From: Amycolatopsis sp. FDAARGOS 1241 | GTDB taxonomy: Bacteria; Actinomycetota; Actinomycetes; Mycobacteriales; Pseudonocardiaceae | NCBI RefSeq assembly: GCF_016889705.1 | Contig: NZ_CP069526.1 | Coordinates: forward strand, 7,964,001-8,028,000 | Direction of reading: 5' to 3' | DNA: 64,000 nt | Part shown: positions 1 through 7,461 of the stretch, piece after piece | Layout: every line of letters begins with the position of its first letter | Position numbering within the stretch: the stretch's first letter is position 1 | The notes under the pieces: generated by a model | What the model was told of the DNA's origin: nothing | Seen by the model: the letters and a program-made list of their open reading frames with translations, nothing else | The model's database searches: none | Position numbers and translations under genes: made by a program

Positions 1-468
1 GCCGGTTCGCGCGCCCGCGTCGTCGCCATGTCGGGGGATTTCACGGCCGTCCTGCTGCCCGACCGGAAACTCCTGGTCATCTACGGCCCGGACGGCTCGG
101 AGAAGTCGGCCTACCCCATGGACCTCCCCGCGTCCGACCTCGCCGCCGACCCCGCGGGCGGCGTGGAGCAGACCAGCCGCACCGACAGCGCCGTCTATTG
201 GTTCACAGGCACCAAGACGATCGCCCTCTCCCGCGACGACCTCACCCCTCGCTGGACCCTGTCCGGCACCCTGGGCCCGGGAATCACGTTCGCGCACCAG
301 CTCGTGGTGCCCATCAAAGGCGGCCTGGCGGTCCTCAACGAATCGGACGGCTCGACGATCCGCACGGTTGGCGTCGACCGGGGCGCGTACGAGGGGGTGG
401 TCCGCCTGACCGCACTGGGCCCCGTACTGCTCGAACAACGCGGTCCGGTTGTCGCCGCACTGCGCTGA
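1..468 (+). CDS. C-terminal part of a beta-propeller-like protein (5' end outside the window)
   Basis: The frame is open from the first base and closes with a stop at 466-468, so about 155 C-terminal residues of a gene that begins upstream are present; the ATG at 28 lies inside this open frame and is not a convincing start. The sequence has repeated short strand-turn units (for example LLVIYGPDG, YWFTGTKTIALS, GGLAVLNESDGS) of the kind seen in PQQ-like or WD-type beta-propellers, such as the secreted Rv3212-type proteins of actinobacteria. That family assignment is a guess from pattern. No catalytic motif is visible. Element copy 1 fires towards its 3' end. Confidence 0.55.
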   Translation, partial: AGSRARVVAMSGDFTAVLLPDRKLLVIYGPDGSEKSAYPMDLPASDLAADPAGGVEQTSRTDSAVYWFTGTKTIALSRDDLTPRWTLSGTLGPGITFAHQLVVPIKGGLAVLNESDGSTIRTVGVDRGAYEGVVRLTALGPVLLEQRGPVVAALR

Positions 469-744
469 CGCACGCGGACGCGGGTGACACGCCCGCTGCT
501 CCGGACCAGCCAACCTCGACGAACCGCACGGCAACCGTCACGTCAACGATCGCGTGGCCGGCGTTCAAGCCACTGGTCGGACCATGCCCCGGCGGCTACC
601 TCCGTCAGGGGATCCGCCTGCCCGCGCCTGATTCGAACCGCGAAAGCGCCGCCCACCCGGGACAGTCGACCGCAACCGCCCCAGTCCGCCCCGGCGTCCT
701 TTGCGCATGGGCCCACTCGCGCAGCCCCCACTCTCTCGAGGCAG
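469..744. other. Intergenic stretch, nothing recognised
   Basis: No open frame here resembles a protein and no RNA gene could be built. A T-loop-like GGTTCGAATC on the minus strand near 635-650 lacks a matching stem. The stretch lies between the beta-propeller gene and the decayed insertion sequence. Confidence 0.5.
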
Positions 745-1170
745 GGGACCGGCAAAGTTGTTGTGGTGTTTAGGGCCAGAAAGCCGAGCGGGGTGAGTGG
801 GCGGCTGGTGTGTCTAGTCACGTGGCGTATTCCGGCGGCGATGTTGGTCCAGCCGGTGTGGCGGGGTGCGCTGGTGGCGATGTGCCAGGCTGGCCATGAC
901 GCGGGGGCGGTGCCGGCGCGGACGGGAGTGGTTTCGGGCAGGTGCCGTCGCGGGTCCAGTGGAGGGTGTTTTCCATGTGCCAGTGGTTGCGGATGTAGCC
1001 GCTGATGTGGCGGTGGTGGCGTGCAGGGCGTCGGCGGTGACCACTTACCTGGTCAGATCGAGGGGCCAGGCTCGGGCCACTGAATGGGGTGTGCCGCGCA
1101 GGTCTCGCGGATCTCGTACTTGACGAAGGAGTTCACGCGGTCCGTAGCCCATTCCGGATCGGTGTGGGGG
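745..1170 (-). pseudogene. Decayed ISAs1-type transposase remnant
   Basis: Pieces of a DDE transposase can be read on the minus strand in several frames. An N-terminal piece near 1150-1090 contains LLRQVRDPRDLRG, which resembles the opening VPDPRxxRGxRH of ISAs1-family transposases. VVTADALHA lies near 1044-1018. A piece near 1012-953 contains HISGYIRNHWHMENTLHW, the conserved HWxxEN-LHW block around the catalytic glutamate. The C-terminal AGWTNIAAGIRHVTRH lies near 865-815. The central part is deleted and the pieces are joined by frameshifts, so the element is dead. No terminal inverted repeats were found. Confidence 0.7.
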
Positions 1171-1302
1171 TCAGCCGGGGATCACGCACGATTGCGCAGC
1201 GGCCACGGCTCTCTCAGACGATCATGGGACTTGGACACTCGCATGATCAATCGCGGCCGTGCCCGCCCAGCAACCAGGCGATAAGACTTGGCCGGAACCC
1301 TG

Positions 1303-1402
1303 CCCTCCTTGGGGGGCGTCTCCGCTCCCATTCTACCGGCCACCACCCACAAAATTCGCACAAGCCGTTGGTTGCCCACAGGCCGGGCCAGTTGTGGACA
1401 AG
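1303..1402 (-). repeat. Dispersed promoter element, copy 1 (DnaA-box pair plus PafBC-type promoter)
   Basis: Read on the minus strand this copy carries TTGTCCACA, a 12-nt spacer and TGTGGGCAA (an inverted pair of DnaA-box-like 9-mers, 1401-1372), then TTGTGGGTG-N8-TAGAAT (1352-1330), then GCCCCCC followed by AAGGAGGG (1317-1303). The same order and near-identical spacing occur at 6625-6734 (plus) and 59340-59451 (minus). The first 9-mer is a perfect match to the actinobacterial DnaA box. Transcription would run into the decayed IS and towards the 3' end of the beta-propeller gene. Confidence 0.75.
1330..1352 (-). promoter_or_regulatory. Predicted PafBC-type (RecA-independent) DNA-damage promoter, copy 1
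   Basis: The minus strand reads TTGTGGGTG, exactly 8 nt, then TAGAAT. The mycobacterial PafBC-dependent consensus is TTGTCRGTG-N8-TANNNT, so only the fifth base deviates. No intact gene follows. Confidence 0.6.
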
Positions 1403-1492
1403 GCGTGTTTCCCTTGGGGGAGAACAACTTCTCAGCGCAAGGAGTTCAGGACCTCGCGCAGTTCGGCGACTTCGGCGTCCGACCACGGCACG

Positions 1493-2542
1493 TCAGGCGA
1501 GCCAGAAGACGGCCAGCACGACGATCGCCACCACCAGCACCGCGGCGCCGGCCAAGCCAGCCGCGCGGCCGTAGCGCCGGTCGGCGAAGCGCTGCAGCAG
1601 GAGCGCGACGACGGCCGCCACGGGGTGGCCGATCAGCATCGGCAGGCCGGGACCAGGGGCGTCCGTGACGAGGCAGACGACCTCGACCCCCAAGACGCCG
1701 ACAGCCAGCACGGCCAAGCTCGCGGCCACCGACCCCGTGAACCCGCGCCACCACCGGCCCCGCGGCTTCTCCGGCGCGACCGTCTCTGCCCGCTCCGGTG
1801 TGGCGACCGGGACCGGCTCAGTGGTTGCGTCATCGGCAGCAACCCCGGTCGACAGCGCCGAATTGCCAGCTTCGAACGGCTCGACGGCTGCCGCGCCGCT
1901 GGTTGAGGCCGAGTCACGAGCCGGAGGGGCCGGCGAAACGGCTGGGGCGAGTCCGGGTGCGTCGGAAGTCGGCCCGGCCTGCAGCGATGCGGCAGGGGTA
2001 AGTCCTCGCTCCGGCGAAGTCCCAAGTGCAGCGAACTCGGCCGGCCCTGGCGCACCGCCAGCGCCCGGCACCGCAGCGGCGGTCGCCGACACCGCACCAC
2101 CGTCCGCTCCGGCAACCCCAGACACGCCAGGGGTACCAGGCACCTCACTACCGTCTACACCGGCAACCCCAGGCACAGCACACTCATCCGCCCCTGGCGC
2201 AATACCGGCGTGCGTCGCCGCCGCCGCAGCGATACCCCGTAACTGACCGCCGTCCACTCTGACAACCCCAGGCACAGCACACTCAACCGCCGCTGGCGCA
2301 CCGCCTTCCGCCGGCACCGCAGCAGCAGGCCCCAGCACCTGACCACCGTCCACGCCGCCAGCTCCAGACACGCCAGCGACCCTCGGCACCGGCGAAGCGT
2401 CAGCTCCGCGAGCCTCAGCCGCAGCCGCCTCCTCCAGCACCTCGCCGACCTCGGTTCCGGCAGCGTCGTCCGCGGGTGGGGCGGGCGGCGGGACGATCGC
2501 CAGTTCCTGGGTGTCGGGTGAGGCCACGTGGGGTCCGTCCAA
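1493..2542 (-). CDS. Membrane protein with long disordered Ala/Pro/Gly-rich N-terminus
   Basis: The 349-residue product has two parts. Residues 1 to about 255 are low-complexity Ala, Gly, Pro, Val and Glu with a degenerate repeat (VPGVAGVDGSEVPG-like, recurring several times), predicted to be unstructured and presumably cytoplasmic. The last ~90 residues start with a basic PRGRWWRG stop and hold three hydrophobic segments. The function is unknown. The start lies 25 bp after the RecB-like gene, in the same direction, so the two are probably co-transcribed. GTG/ATG alternatives exist within the repetitive part, so the exact N-terminus is uncertain. Element copy 1 lies just beyond the 3' end. 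Confidence 0.7.
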   Translation of the reverse strand: MDGPHVASPDTQELAIVPPPAPPADDAAGTEVGEVLEEAAAAEARGADASPVPRVAGVSGAGGVDGGQVLGPAAAVPAEGGAPAAVECAVPGVVRVDGGQLRGIAAAAATHAGIAPGADECAVPGVAGVDGSEVPGTPGVSGVAGADGGAVSATAAAVPGAGGAPGPAEFAALGTSPERGLTPAASLQAGPTSDAPGLAPAVSPAPPARDSASTSGAAAVEPFEAGNSALSTGVAADDATTEPVPVATPERAETVAPEKPRGRWWRGFTGSVAASLAVLAVGVLGVEVVCLVTDAPGPGLPMLIGHPVAAVVALLLQRFADRRYGRAAGLAGAAVLVVAIVVLAVFWLA

Positions 2543-2567
2543 TCGTCGTCGGGCGAAGGAGCCTGGG

Positions 2568-3428
2568 TCAGGGGGCGAGCAGGTCCCAGGGCTGGGCCGC
2601 GGGCGCCGCCTGCTGGCCCTCGGCGCAGCTGGGGCGGAAGTCGCACCAGGAGCAGCGGCGCTCGGGGCGGGCGGGGAACAGCGTGTCGCCGTCGGCGCCC
2701 GCGTCCAGGGTATCCGTCGCGAGGCGGAGGTCGGCGGCGGTCTCCTCGGCGCGTTGCAGGTGGCGGCGCAAGGAATCCGGCGTGTGCTCGGCCGCGGCGA
2801 CCGTGCCTGTGGGCAGGTGGTGCAGCTCGACCTTGGTGCACGGCATGCGCAACGTCCGCGCCGACGCCACCGCGTACATCGCCAGCGCTTGCGACGCCCG
2901 CGCCTCGAACTCGTCCGGCTCCCGCCGGCCCGTCTTGTAGTCCACGATCACGAGCTCACCGCCGCGGCGGTCGATGCGGTCGGCGCGCCCTTCGATGATC
3001 AACGTGGGCGCGCCACCCGTGGTGGAGACCGGCGCGGAGACCCAGCGCTCGAGGCCGATGGGGTCGTCGCTCACGTCGTGGTCCTCGACGTACTCCCCGA
3101 CCCAGACCTTCGCCCGCGCCCGGTACCGCGCCGCCTGCTCGGCGTCGGCGAACCCGGCGTCCTTCCAGTGCTCACCGACGAGCGCCATCGCGCGCTGCGG
3201 CGTGCGCTTCGCGGCCGGCAGGTCGAACAACGCGCGCAACGCGTTGTGCACCACCGCGCCCAGCGTGCTGTGCGCCCACGGCCCGGTGCGCTGCGGGGTC
3301 GGCCGGTCGAGGTAGGTCAAGCGGTAGCGACGCGGGCAGTCGTCGAACGTGCTCAGCCGCGCCGGCGACACCTTGGTGAGCCGCTGCGGCTGCTCGGTCC
3401 CGAAGTCGAACCCCAGCTGTTCCTTCAC
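2568..3428 (-). CDS. RecB/Cas4-like PD-(D/E)XK nuclease with Fe-S cysteines
   Basis: A 286-residue protein of the RecB-family exonuclease type (cf. Rv2119). GRADRID (147-153) followed by IVDYKTG (161-167) gives the PD-(D/E)XK core, with D150, D163 and K165 as probable metal and catalytic residues. C31 near the N-terminus and C259, C262 and C268 near the C-terminus match the split four-cysteine 4Fe-4S arrangement of AddB and Cas4 nucleases. It probably trims DNA ends in repair or recombination. It stands alone, with no helicase or CRISPR genes beside it, so a stand-alone repair role is the likelier reading. It is probably co-transcribed with the downstream membrane protein. Confidence 0.9.
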   Translation of the reverse strand: MKEQLGFDFGTEQPQRLTKVSPARLSTFDDCPRRYRLTYLDRPTPQRTGPWAHSTLGAVVHNALRALFDLPAAKRTPQRAMALVGEHWKDAGFADAEQAARYRARAKVWVGEYVEDHDVSDDPIGLERWVSAPVSTTGGAPTLIIEGRADRIDRRGGELVIVDYKTGRREPDEFEARASQALAMYAVASARTLRMPCTKVELHHLPTGTVAAAEHTPDSLRRHLQRAEETAADLRLATDTLDAGADGDTLFPARPERRCSWCDFRPSCAEGQQAAPAAQPWDLLAP

Positions 3429-3494
3429 GCAACCCCCGTTCGGTCGGCGTCCACGCTACGCACCACCACCGACACTTTCCGGCGCGGGGGCGGC

Positions 3495-4124
3495 CTAACC
3501 GGCGCCGGAGATGAAGCCCTTCACTGAGTTGGCCACTAGCTCCACGGCGATGGCCGCGAGCAGCAGGCCGGCGATCTTCGCGACGAGCGTGATGCCGCTT
3601 TCCTTGATCAGCCGGATGACGACGCCGGAGAAGCGCATGCACGTGTAGATCACGAAGTGCACGGCCAGGATCGCAAGCCCCAGCGCGATGTACGCGCCGA
3701 GGTGCCCGTCGGCCTGGCGGACGAACACGATGGTCGCCGCGATGGCGCCCGGCCCGGCGAGCAGCGGGGTGCCGAGCGGCACGAGGGCGACGTTGACGTC
3801 GTCGGCCGCTTCGGGCTCGGCGCCGCCCTTGCCGGTGAGCAGCTGCAACGCGATCAGCAGGAGCAGCAGACCGCCCGCGCCCTGCAGCGCCGGGATGCCG
3901 ATGCCCAGGTACGCGAGGATCGCCTGTCCGGCCACGGCGAACAGCGTGATCACCAGCAGCGAAACCAGCACGGCCTGCCGCGCCGCCCGGACGCGCGTGG
4001 CCATCGGCTTGCGGCCGACCAGGCTGAGAAAAACGGGCACTGTGCCCGGCGGGTCCATGATCACGATCAACGTGATGGTGGCGCTGATGAACAGCTTGGC
4101 GTCGAAGTACTGCGCGATCCCCAA
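3495..4124 (-). CDS. MarC family integral membrane protein
   Basis: A 209-residue hydrophobic protein with about six membrane segments and the MarC signatures MDPPGTVPVF near residue 27 and PLLAGPGAIA near residue 120. The family's transport role is not settled; despite the name it is not part of mar antibiotic resistance. The open frame extends far upstream, but that part is a shadow of the PHP gene. The TTG at 4124 is chosen because GAAAGG precedes it at suitable distance, it gives the usual family length, and it starts 2 nt after the PHP stop, which suggests translational coupling. Confidence 0.88.
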   Translation of the reverse strand: MGIAQYFDAKLFISATITLIVIMDPPGTVPVFLSLVGRKPMATRVRAARQAVLVSLLVITLFAVAGQAILAYLGIGIPALQGAGGLLLLLIALQLLTGKGGAEPEAADDVNVALVPLGTPLLAGPGAIAATIVFVRQADGHLGAYIALGLAILAVHFVIYTCMRFSGVVIRLIKESGITLVAKIAGLLLAAIAVELVANSVKGFISGAG

Positions 4125-4126
4125 CG

Positions 4127-4999
4127 TCAGCCTTTCACCACTGAGGAACCGGTGGCCCGGGAGATCAGCTCCTCGAGCTGGCCGGGCTCGGTGGTCTCCT
4201 GGCCGAGGCCGATGGTCTTGTTCGTGCCGTGGTAGTCGCTCGAGCCCGTGCGGATCAGGCCGAGCTCGTCGGCCAGCTCGCGGGTGCGCACGCGCGTGGC
4301 CGGCTCGTGGTTGGGGTGGTCGACCTCCACCCCGGTCAGCCCTCGGCGCGCGAGGTCGCGCAGGGTGTCCTCGCTGATCGTCGCGCCGCGGCTGAAGGCG
4401 AACGGGTGCGCGATGACCGTGACGCCACCGGCCGCGACGATCATGTCGATCGCCTCCTCGACGGGCGTGTCGTGGCGCGGCACGTAGTAACCGCGGCGGC
4501 TGCCGAGGTACTCGGCGAAGGCCTCGTCGACGCTCGACACCAGGCCGGCGCGCACGAGCGCCTGCGCGAGGTGCGGACGGCCGGCGGGCGAGTCGGCGGG
4601 CAGCAGGCCCATGATCTCGTCGGCGTCGACGGGGAGGCCGTCGGCGGCCATGCGGTCGGCCATCGCGCGCAGGCGGGTGCGGCGTTCGGCCCGCAGGCGC
4701 GTCTGCTCGGCGACGAGCGCGGGCGCCGCCGGGTCGAACAGGTACGCGAGCAGGTGCACGCTGATCCGCCAGCCCGTGTCCGGGTCGACGGACACCGTGG
4801 AGAGCTCGGCTCCGGGGACGAGGGTCAGGCCGGGCGGGACGGCCTCCGCCGCCGGGCCCCATCCGGCGGTGGTGTCGTGGTCGGTGATCGCGACCACGTC
4901 GAGACCGGCCCGGACGGCAGCGTCAACCAGCCCGGAGGGGCTGTCGGTGCCGTCGGAGGCGGTGGAGTGGGCGTGCAGGTCGATGCGCATCGGGTCCAT
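4127..4999 (-). CDS. PHP-domain phosphoesterase (nucleoside 3',5'-bisphosphate phosphatase / RNase AM type)
   Basis: A 290-residue polymerase-and-histidinol-phosphatase fold enzyme. Metal ligands are visible: H9-A-H11 and D17 in DLHAHSTASDG, D40-H41 in AITDHD, E65 in PGAELS, a histidine in VIAHPF and the terminal SSDYHG. Length and motifs fit the YciV/RNase AM family, which hydrolyses 3',5'-bisphosphonucleotides and trims 5' ends of short RNAs. The exact substrate here is inferred. An in-frame ATG at 4990 would remove three residues and is an alternative start. The stop is 2 nt from the TTG start of marC. Confidence 0.88.
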   Translation of the reverse strand: MDPMRIDLHAHSTASDGTDSPSGLVDAAVRAGLDVVAITDHDTTAGWGPAAEAVPPGLTLVPGAELSTVSVDPDTGWRISVHLLAYLFDPAAPALVAEQTRLRAERRTRLRAMADRMAADGLPVDADEIMGLLPADSPAGRPHLAQALVRAGLVSSVDEAFAEYLGSRRGYYVPRHDTPVEEAIDMIVAAGGVTVIAHPFAFSRGATISEDTLRDLARRGLTGVEVDHPNHEPATRVRTRELADELGLIRTGSSDYHGTNKTIGLGQETTEPGQLEELISRATGSSVVKG

Positions 5000-5054
5000 T
5001 CTCGACGATGCGCTACATCACAGCGATGCCGGTACCTGGCAAAACGCCCGCAGG

Positions 5055-5615
5055 TCACCCGACGGGCTTCTTGCCCCGCGCGGCCCGCTGCGCCTTGATC
5101 ATCGAGAAGCGCTCGGCCTGCTTCTGCTTGTCGCCGAACACCAGCTCCGAGATCGTGTCGTAGAACTCCTCGGGTCGCGGCAGGTAGTCGATGCGGTTGA
5201 GCGCCTGGATCTGACCGGCCGACTCGACGATCATCGTGCCGTAGCCGAGCAACCGGCCCCAGCCGGGCCGCTCGTAGGTGAGGTCGGTGACCTTCGTGAT
5301 CGGCATCATCAGCACCTTCGTGGTGATGACGCCCTTCGTCAGCACGAACCGCTTGTCCGTGACGACCAGCCGCTCCACCCACCACTGGACCACCGCGTAG
5401 GCGAACCGCAGCACCACCAGCAGCGCGACGTACCAGAGGATGTTCTGAACCACCCACAGCGAGGGCGGCAGCAGGTACGAGACGAGCACGCAGACGGCGA
5501 GCAGGGCCGCCGCTTCGAACGTGTCCCAGAGGAGCACTGCCCAGTGGCGGCGGATCCTGATGACCCGCCGCTCGGTGTCGAGGAGGTACTCGTCGGGGTC
5601 GCGTGGCGCGAACAT
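5055..5615 (-). CDS. Bacterial PH-domain (DUF304/YdbS-like) membrane protein
   Basis: A 186-residue protein: a short N-terminal cytoplasmic part, two membrane segments at about residues 28-50 and 55-78, then a bPH2 domain (KRFVLTKGVITTKVLMMP, then IDYLPRPEEFYDTI) and a basic tail ending in GKK. Such proteins are common in actinobacteria. They are thought to be membrane-anchored scaffolds, and no enzymatic activity is known. It is separated from the downstream PHP gene by about 55 bp on the same strand. Confidence 0.85.
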   Translation of the reverse strand: MFAPRDPDEYLLDTERRVIRIRRHWAVLLWDTFEAAALLAVCVLVSYLLPPSLWVVQNILWYVALLVVLRFAYAVVQWWVERLVVTDKRFVLTKGVITTKVLMMPITKVTDLTYERPGWGRLLGYGTMIVESAGQIQALNRIDYLPRPEEFYDTISELVFGDKQKQAERFSMIKAQRAARGKKPVG

Positions 5616-5634
5616 GTCTCGACGCTATCCCCCG

Positions 5635-5799
5635 TCAGCCGTTGAAGACGTTGCTGACGAACGAGACCACCGATTCGGCCGAGCTACGCAGGAACTCGAC
5701 GATGTTGCCGACGAGACCAGCGGCCTGGTTCGGCTGGGCGATCACGAAGAACAGCACCAACGCGATACCCACGAGACCCGCAAGCTTCTTCGCGTTCAC
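5635..5799 (-). CDS. Small single-pass membrane protein (54 aa)
   Basis: A short protein starting MNAKKLAGLVGIALV with one N-terminal hydrophobic helix (to about residue 22) and a second amphipathic stretch near the C-terminus ending SFVSNVFNG. Similar 50-60 residue proteins are widespread and uncharacterised in actinobacteria. The GTG at 5799 gives the MNAKK start typical of these; another GTG at 5829 would add ten residues. It ends 20 bp before the PH-domain gene, in the same direction. Confidence 0.7.
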   Translation of the reverse strand: MNAKKLAGLVGIALVLFFVIAQPNQAAGLVGNIVEFLRSSAESVVSFVSNVFNG

Positions 5800-5967
5800 A
5801 GCGATCAATCCCGTCTCTAAACGTGGCACCGGAAAACTGACTTTCTACGTTGTACCGCACCAACCACCCCTGCGGCGGGAAAGTCCCGCGCATGGGTCAG
5901 CAGGCGGTCCGAAGTGTACCGTATGGCTACTCTCCGTGTACAGCGTGACGGTTTGGGGTTGAGGAGC

Positions 5968-6369
5968 ATGGCTTCCCGGGTGCCCTGCGTGGGCGGCATC
6001 GTGTTCGACGACCAGGGCCGACTGCTGCTGATCCAACGCGGCCACGATCCCGGCCGCGGGCTGTGGTCCCTGCCCGGAGGCCGGATAGAACCGGGCGAAA
6101 CGGACCTTGAGGCGGTGGTTCGGGAACTCCACGAGGAAACCGGCCTCGACGTGACTCCGCACACATTCGTCGGCGCCGTCTCCCGCGGGGTTTACGACAT
6201 CCGGGACTACACCTGCACAGTCACCAGCGGCACCCTCACCGCCGGCGACGACGCGGCCGACGTCCGCTGGGTCGACTCGGCCGAACTGGTGGAATTGGAG
6301 TCTTCGGGGCAGTTGGCGGAACTGCTTTTCGTGACACTGCGTGACTGGGACATGTTGCCGCGAACGTGA
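5968..6369 (+). CDS. Nudix hydrolase
   Basis: A 133-residue protein with a perfect Nudix box (G-x5-E-x7-REUxEExGU): G38, E44, R52-E53, E56-E57 and G59-L60. It hydrolyses a nucleoside diphosphate linked to another group; the N-terminal [21 protein letters not shown] is typical of MutT/ADP-ribose-type members, but the substrate cannot be read from sequence. The ATG at 5968 is chosen because GAGGAG sits directly upstream; an ATG at 5914 lacks such a site and would prepend 18 poor residues. The gene is divergent from the small membrane protein gene. Confidence 0.9.
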   Translation: MASRVPCVGGIVFDDQGRLLLIQRGHDPGRGLWSLPGGRIEPGETDLEAVVRELHEETGLDVTPHTFVGAVSRGVYDIRDYTCTVTSGTLTAGDDAADVRWVDSAELVELESSGQLAELLFVTLRDWDMLPRT

Positions 6370-6624
6370 ATCGAATAACTCGAATTTGCGGATAAGGCGC
6401 GCTCGAACGCATCCGGCTTCGAACTTGGTCAATGGCGTTACCCCGTCGCCCGCCGACTGGTGAGCACGGGAAATGCCGGGGTTGAGCGATTTCCTATCAG
6501 CAACTGTGCATCGGAACGCGCAGCTGCATTCGGCACCCGGATGGGCGGGTGTGACCGATGGGGTGATTGTGACGTGTGTGACAGAGCGTGGGTGTGCTGC
6601 CCGGTGTCCGGCGCGCTCGACGGG

Positions 6625-6734
6625 TCTGTCCACAGGGCAGCCGAGTTGTGGACAAGTGGGGTCTCCCGGCAGCTTGAGCAGCGGTTTTGTCGGGGGAGGC
6701 CGATAGAATGGACGTGGGACGCCCCCTGGGAGGG
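6625..6734 (+). repeat. Dispersed promoter element, copy 2 (DnaA-box pair plus PafBC-type promoter)
   Basis: This copy holds CTGTCCACA, 12 nt, then TGTGGACAA (6626-6655; the second 9-mer is a perfect DnaA box on the minus strand), then TTGTCGGGG-N8-TAGAAT (6687-6709), then GCCCCCTGGGAGGG (6721-6734). It has the same architecture as the copies at 1303-1402 and 59340-59451. It follows the Nudix gene in the same direction and points into the 15-bp repeat array. Confidence 0.8.
6687..6709 (+). promoter_or_regulatory. Predicted PafBC-type DNA-damage promoter, copy 2
   Basis: TTGTCGGGG, exactly 8 nt, then TAGAAT: the closest of the three copies to the mycobacterial consensus TTGTCRGTG-N8-TANNNT (one mismatch, at the eighth base of the -35 motif). 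A GTG at 6714 lies where a leaderless start would be, but the frame it opens is low-complexity. Confidence 0.65.
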
Positions 6735-7445
6735 TGGGGGTCTGCCTGGCCGGGGTCTGCCTGGCCGGGGTCTACCTGGCCGGGGTCTACCTGGCCGGGG
6801 TCTACCCGGCGCGGGTCTGCCCGGGTCGTGGACTGCCGAACCGGGTCTGCCGGCCGGAGTCCGACTGGCCGGGTCAGCCCGCCGAAGGTCAACCCAGCGG
6901 AAATCTGGCCGGTGGGTCTGCCCGGTCGTGGACTGCCGGACCGGGTCTGTCCAGCCGGAATCCGACTGGCCTGGGCCAGACTGGCGGCCTGCCGGACCGT
7001 AGCCCGCGCGACGGGGTTAGCCCGGCGCTTGCCTGCGTGGCCGGGATCGGCCCGGCCTGAATCAAAGTGGCCGGCGTCTGCCTGGCTGGCATGTGCCCGG
7101 CGCGGGCCCGCGTGGTCGGGCTCTGCCCGGCCGGGTTTGGTGGACCGAGTTTGCCGGACCGGAGTCTGCGGGGCGGGGATCAGCCCGGTGCTTGCCTGCG
7201 TGGCCGGGGTCTGCCCGGGCGGAATCAGACTGGCCGGGTCCGCCTGGCTGGCATGTGCCCGGCGCGGCCGGGGCGGCCGGCGTCTGCCCGGCCATGGTCA
7301 GCCCGGCCGTAGTCTGCCCGGCCGTGGTCTGCGCGGCCATGGTCAGCCCGGCCGTAGTCTGCCCGGCCGCAGTCTGCACGGCCGTGGTCTGCACGGCCAT
7401 GGTCAGCCCGGCCGTAGTCTGCACGGCCGTGGTCTGCCCGGCCGG
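6735..7445. repeat. Hierarchical 15-bp tandem repeat array
   Basis: The region is built from 15-bp monomers close to GTCTGCCCGGCCGTG. Five or six near-identical monomers sit at 6739-6828. A 43-bp block recurs about 100 bp apart (around 6829 and 6929), an ~85-bp block recurs 168 bp apart (from about 7021 and 7189), and 45-60 bp composite units beginning ATGGTCAGCCCGGCC occur three times at 7294-7443. The 15-nt period keeps frames open on both strands for long distances (for example 6687-7547), giving Pro/Gly/Arg- or Ala/Val/Cys-rich pentapeptide strings. No frame looks like a genuine protein family. Confidence 0.8.
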
Positions 7446-7461
7446 AGGTCCGCTCGGTGGG

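Noticed and set aside
630..655. tRNA T-loop-like sequence GGTTCGAATC on the minus strand
   Set aside because: Flanking bases do not pair into a T-arm and no acceptor or anticodon stem can be built. A tRNA fragment or attachment site is not supported.
1041..1170. Alternative reading of the IS remnant as a separate small protein (ATDRVNSFVKYEIRE...)
   Set aside because: Another phase of the same DNA reads LLRQVRDPRDLRG, matching the transposase N-terminus, which fits the pieces downstream better.
1425..1492. 19-codon ORF after the disordered membrane protein gene on the minus strand (MPWSDAEVAELREV...)
   Set aside because: It overlaps the stop region and starts at a plausible GTG, but is too short and without family or clear ribosome binding site to call a gene.
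2511..3527. Long plus-strand frame opposite the RecB-like gene
   Set aside because: It is an antisense shadow: the minus-strand protein has clear nuclease motifs and conserved cysteines, and this frame does not.
6735..7445. Possible CRISPR array
   Set aside because: Repeats are contiguous 15-bp monomers with no unique spacers of even length, and no cas genes are present.
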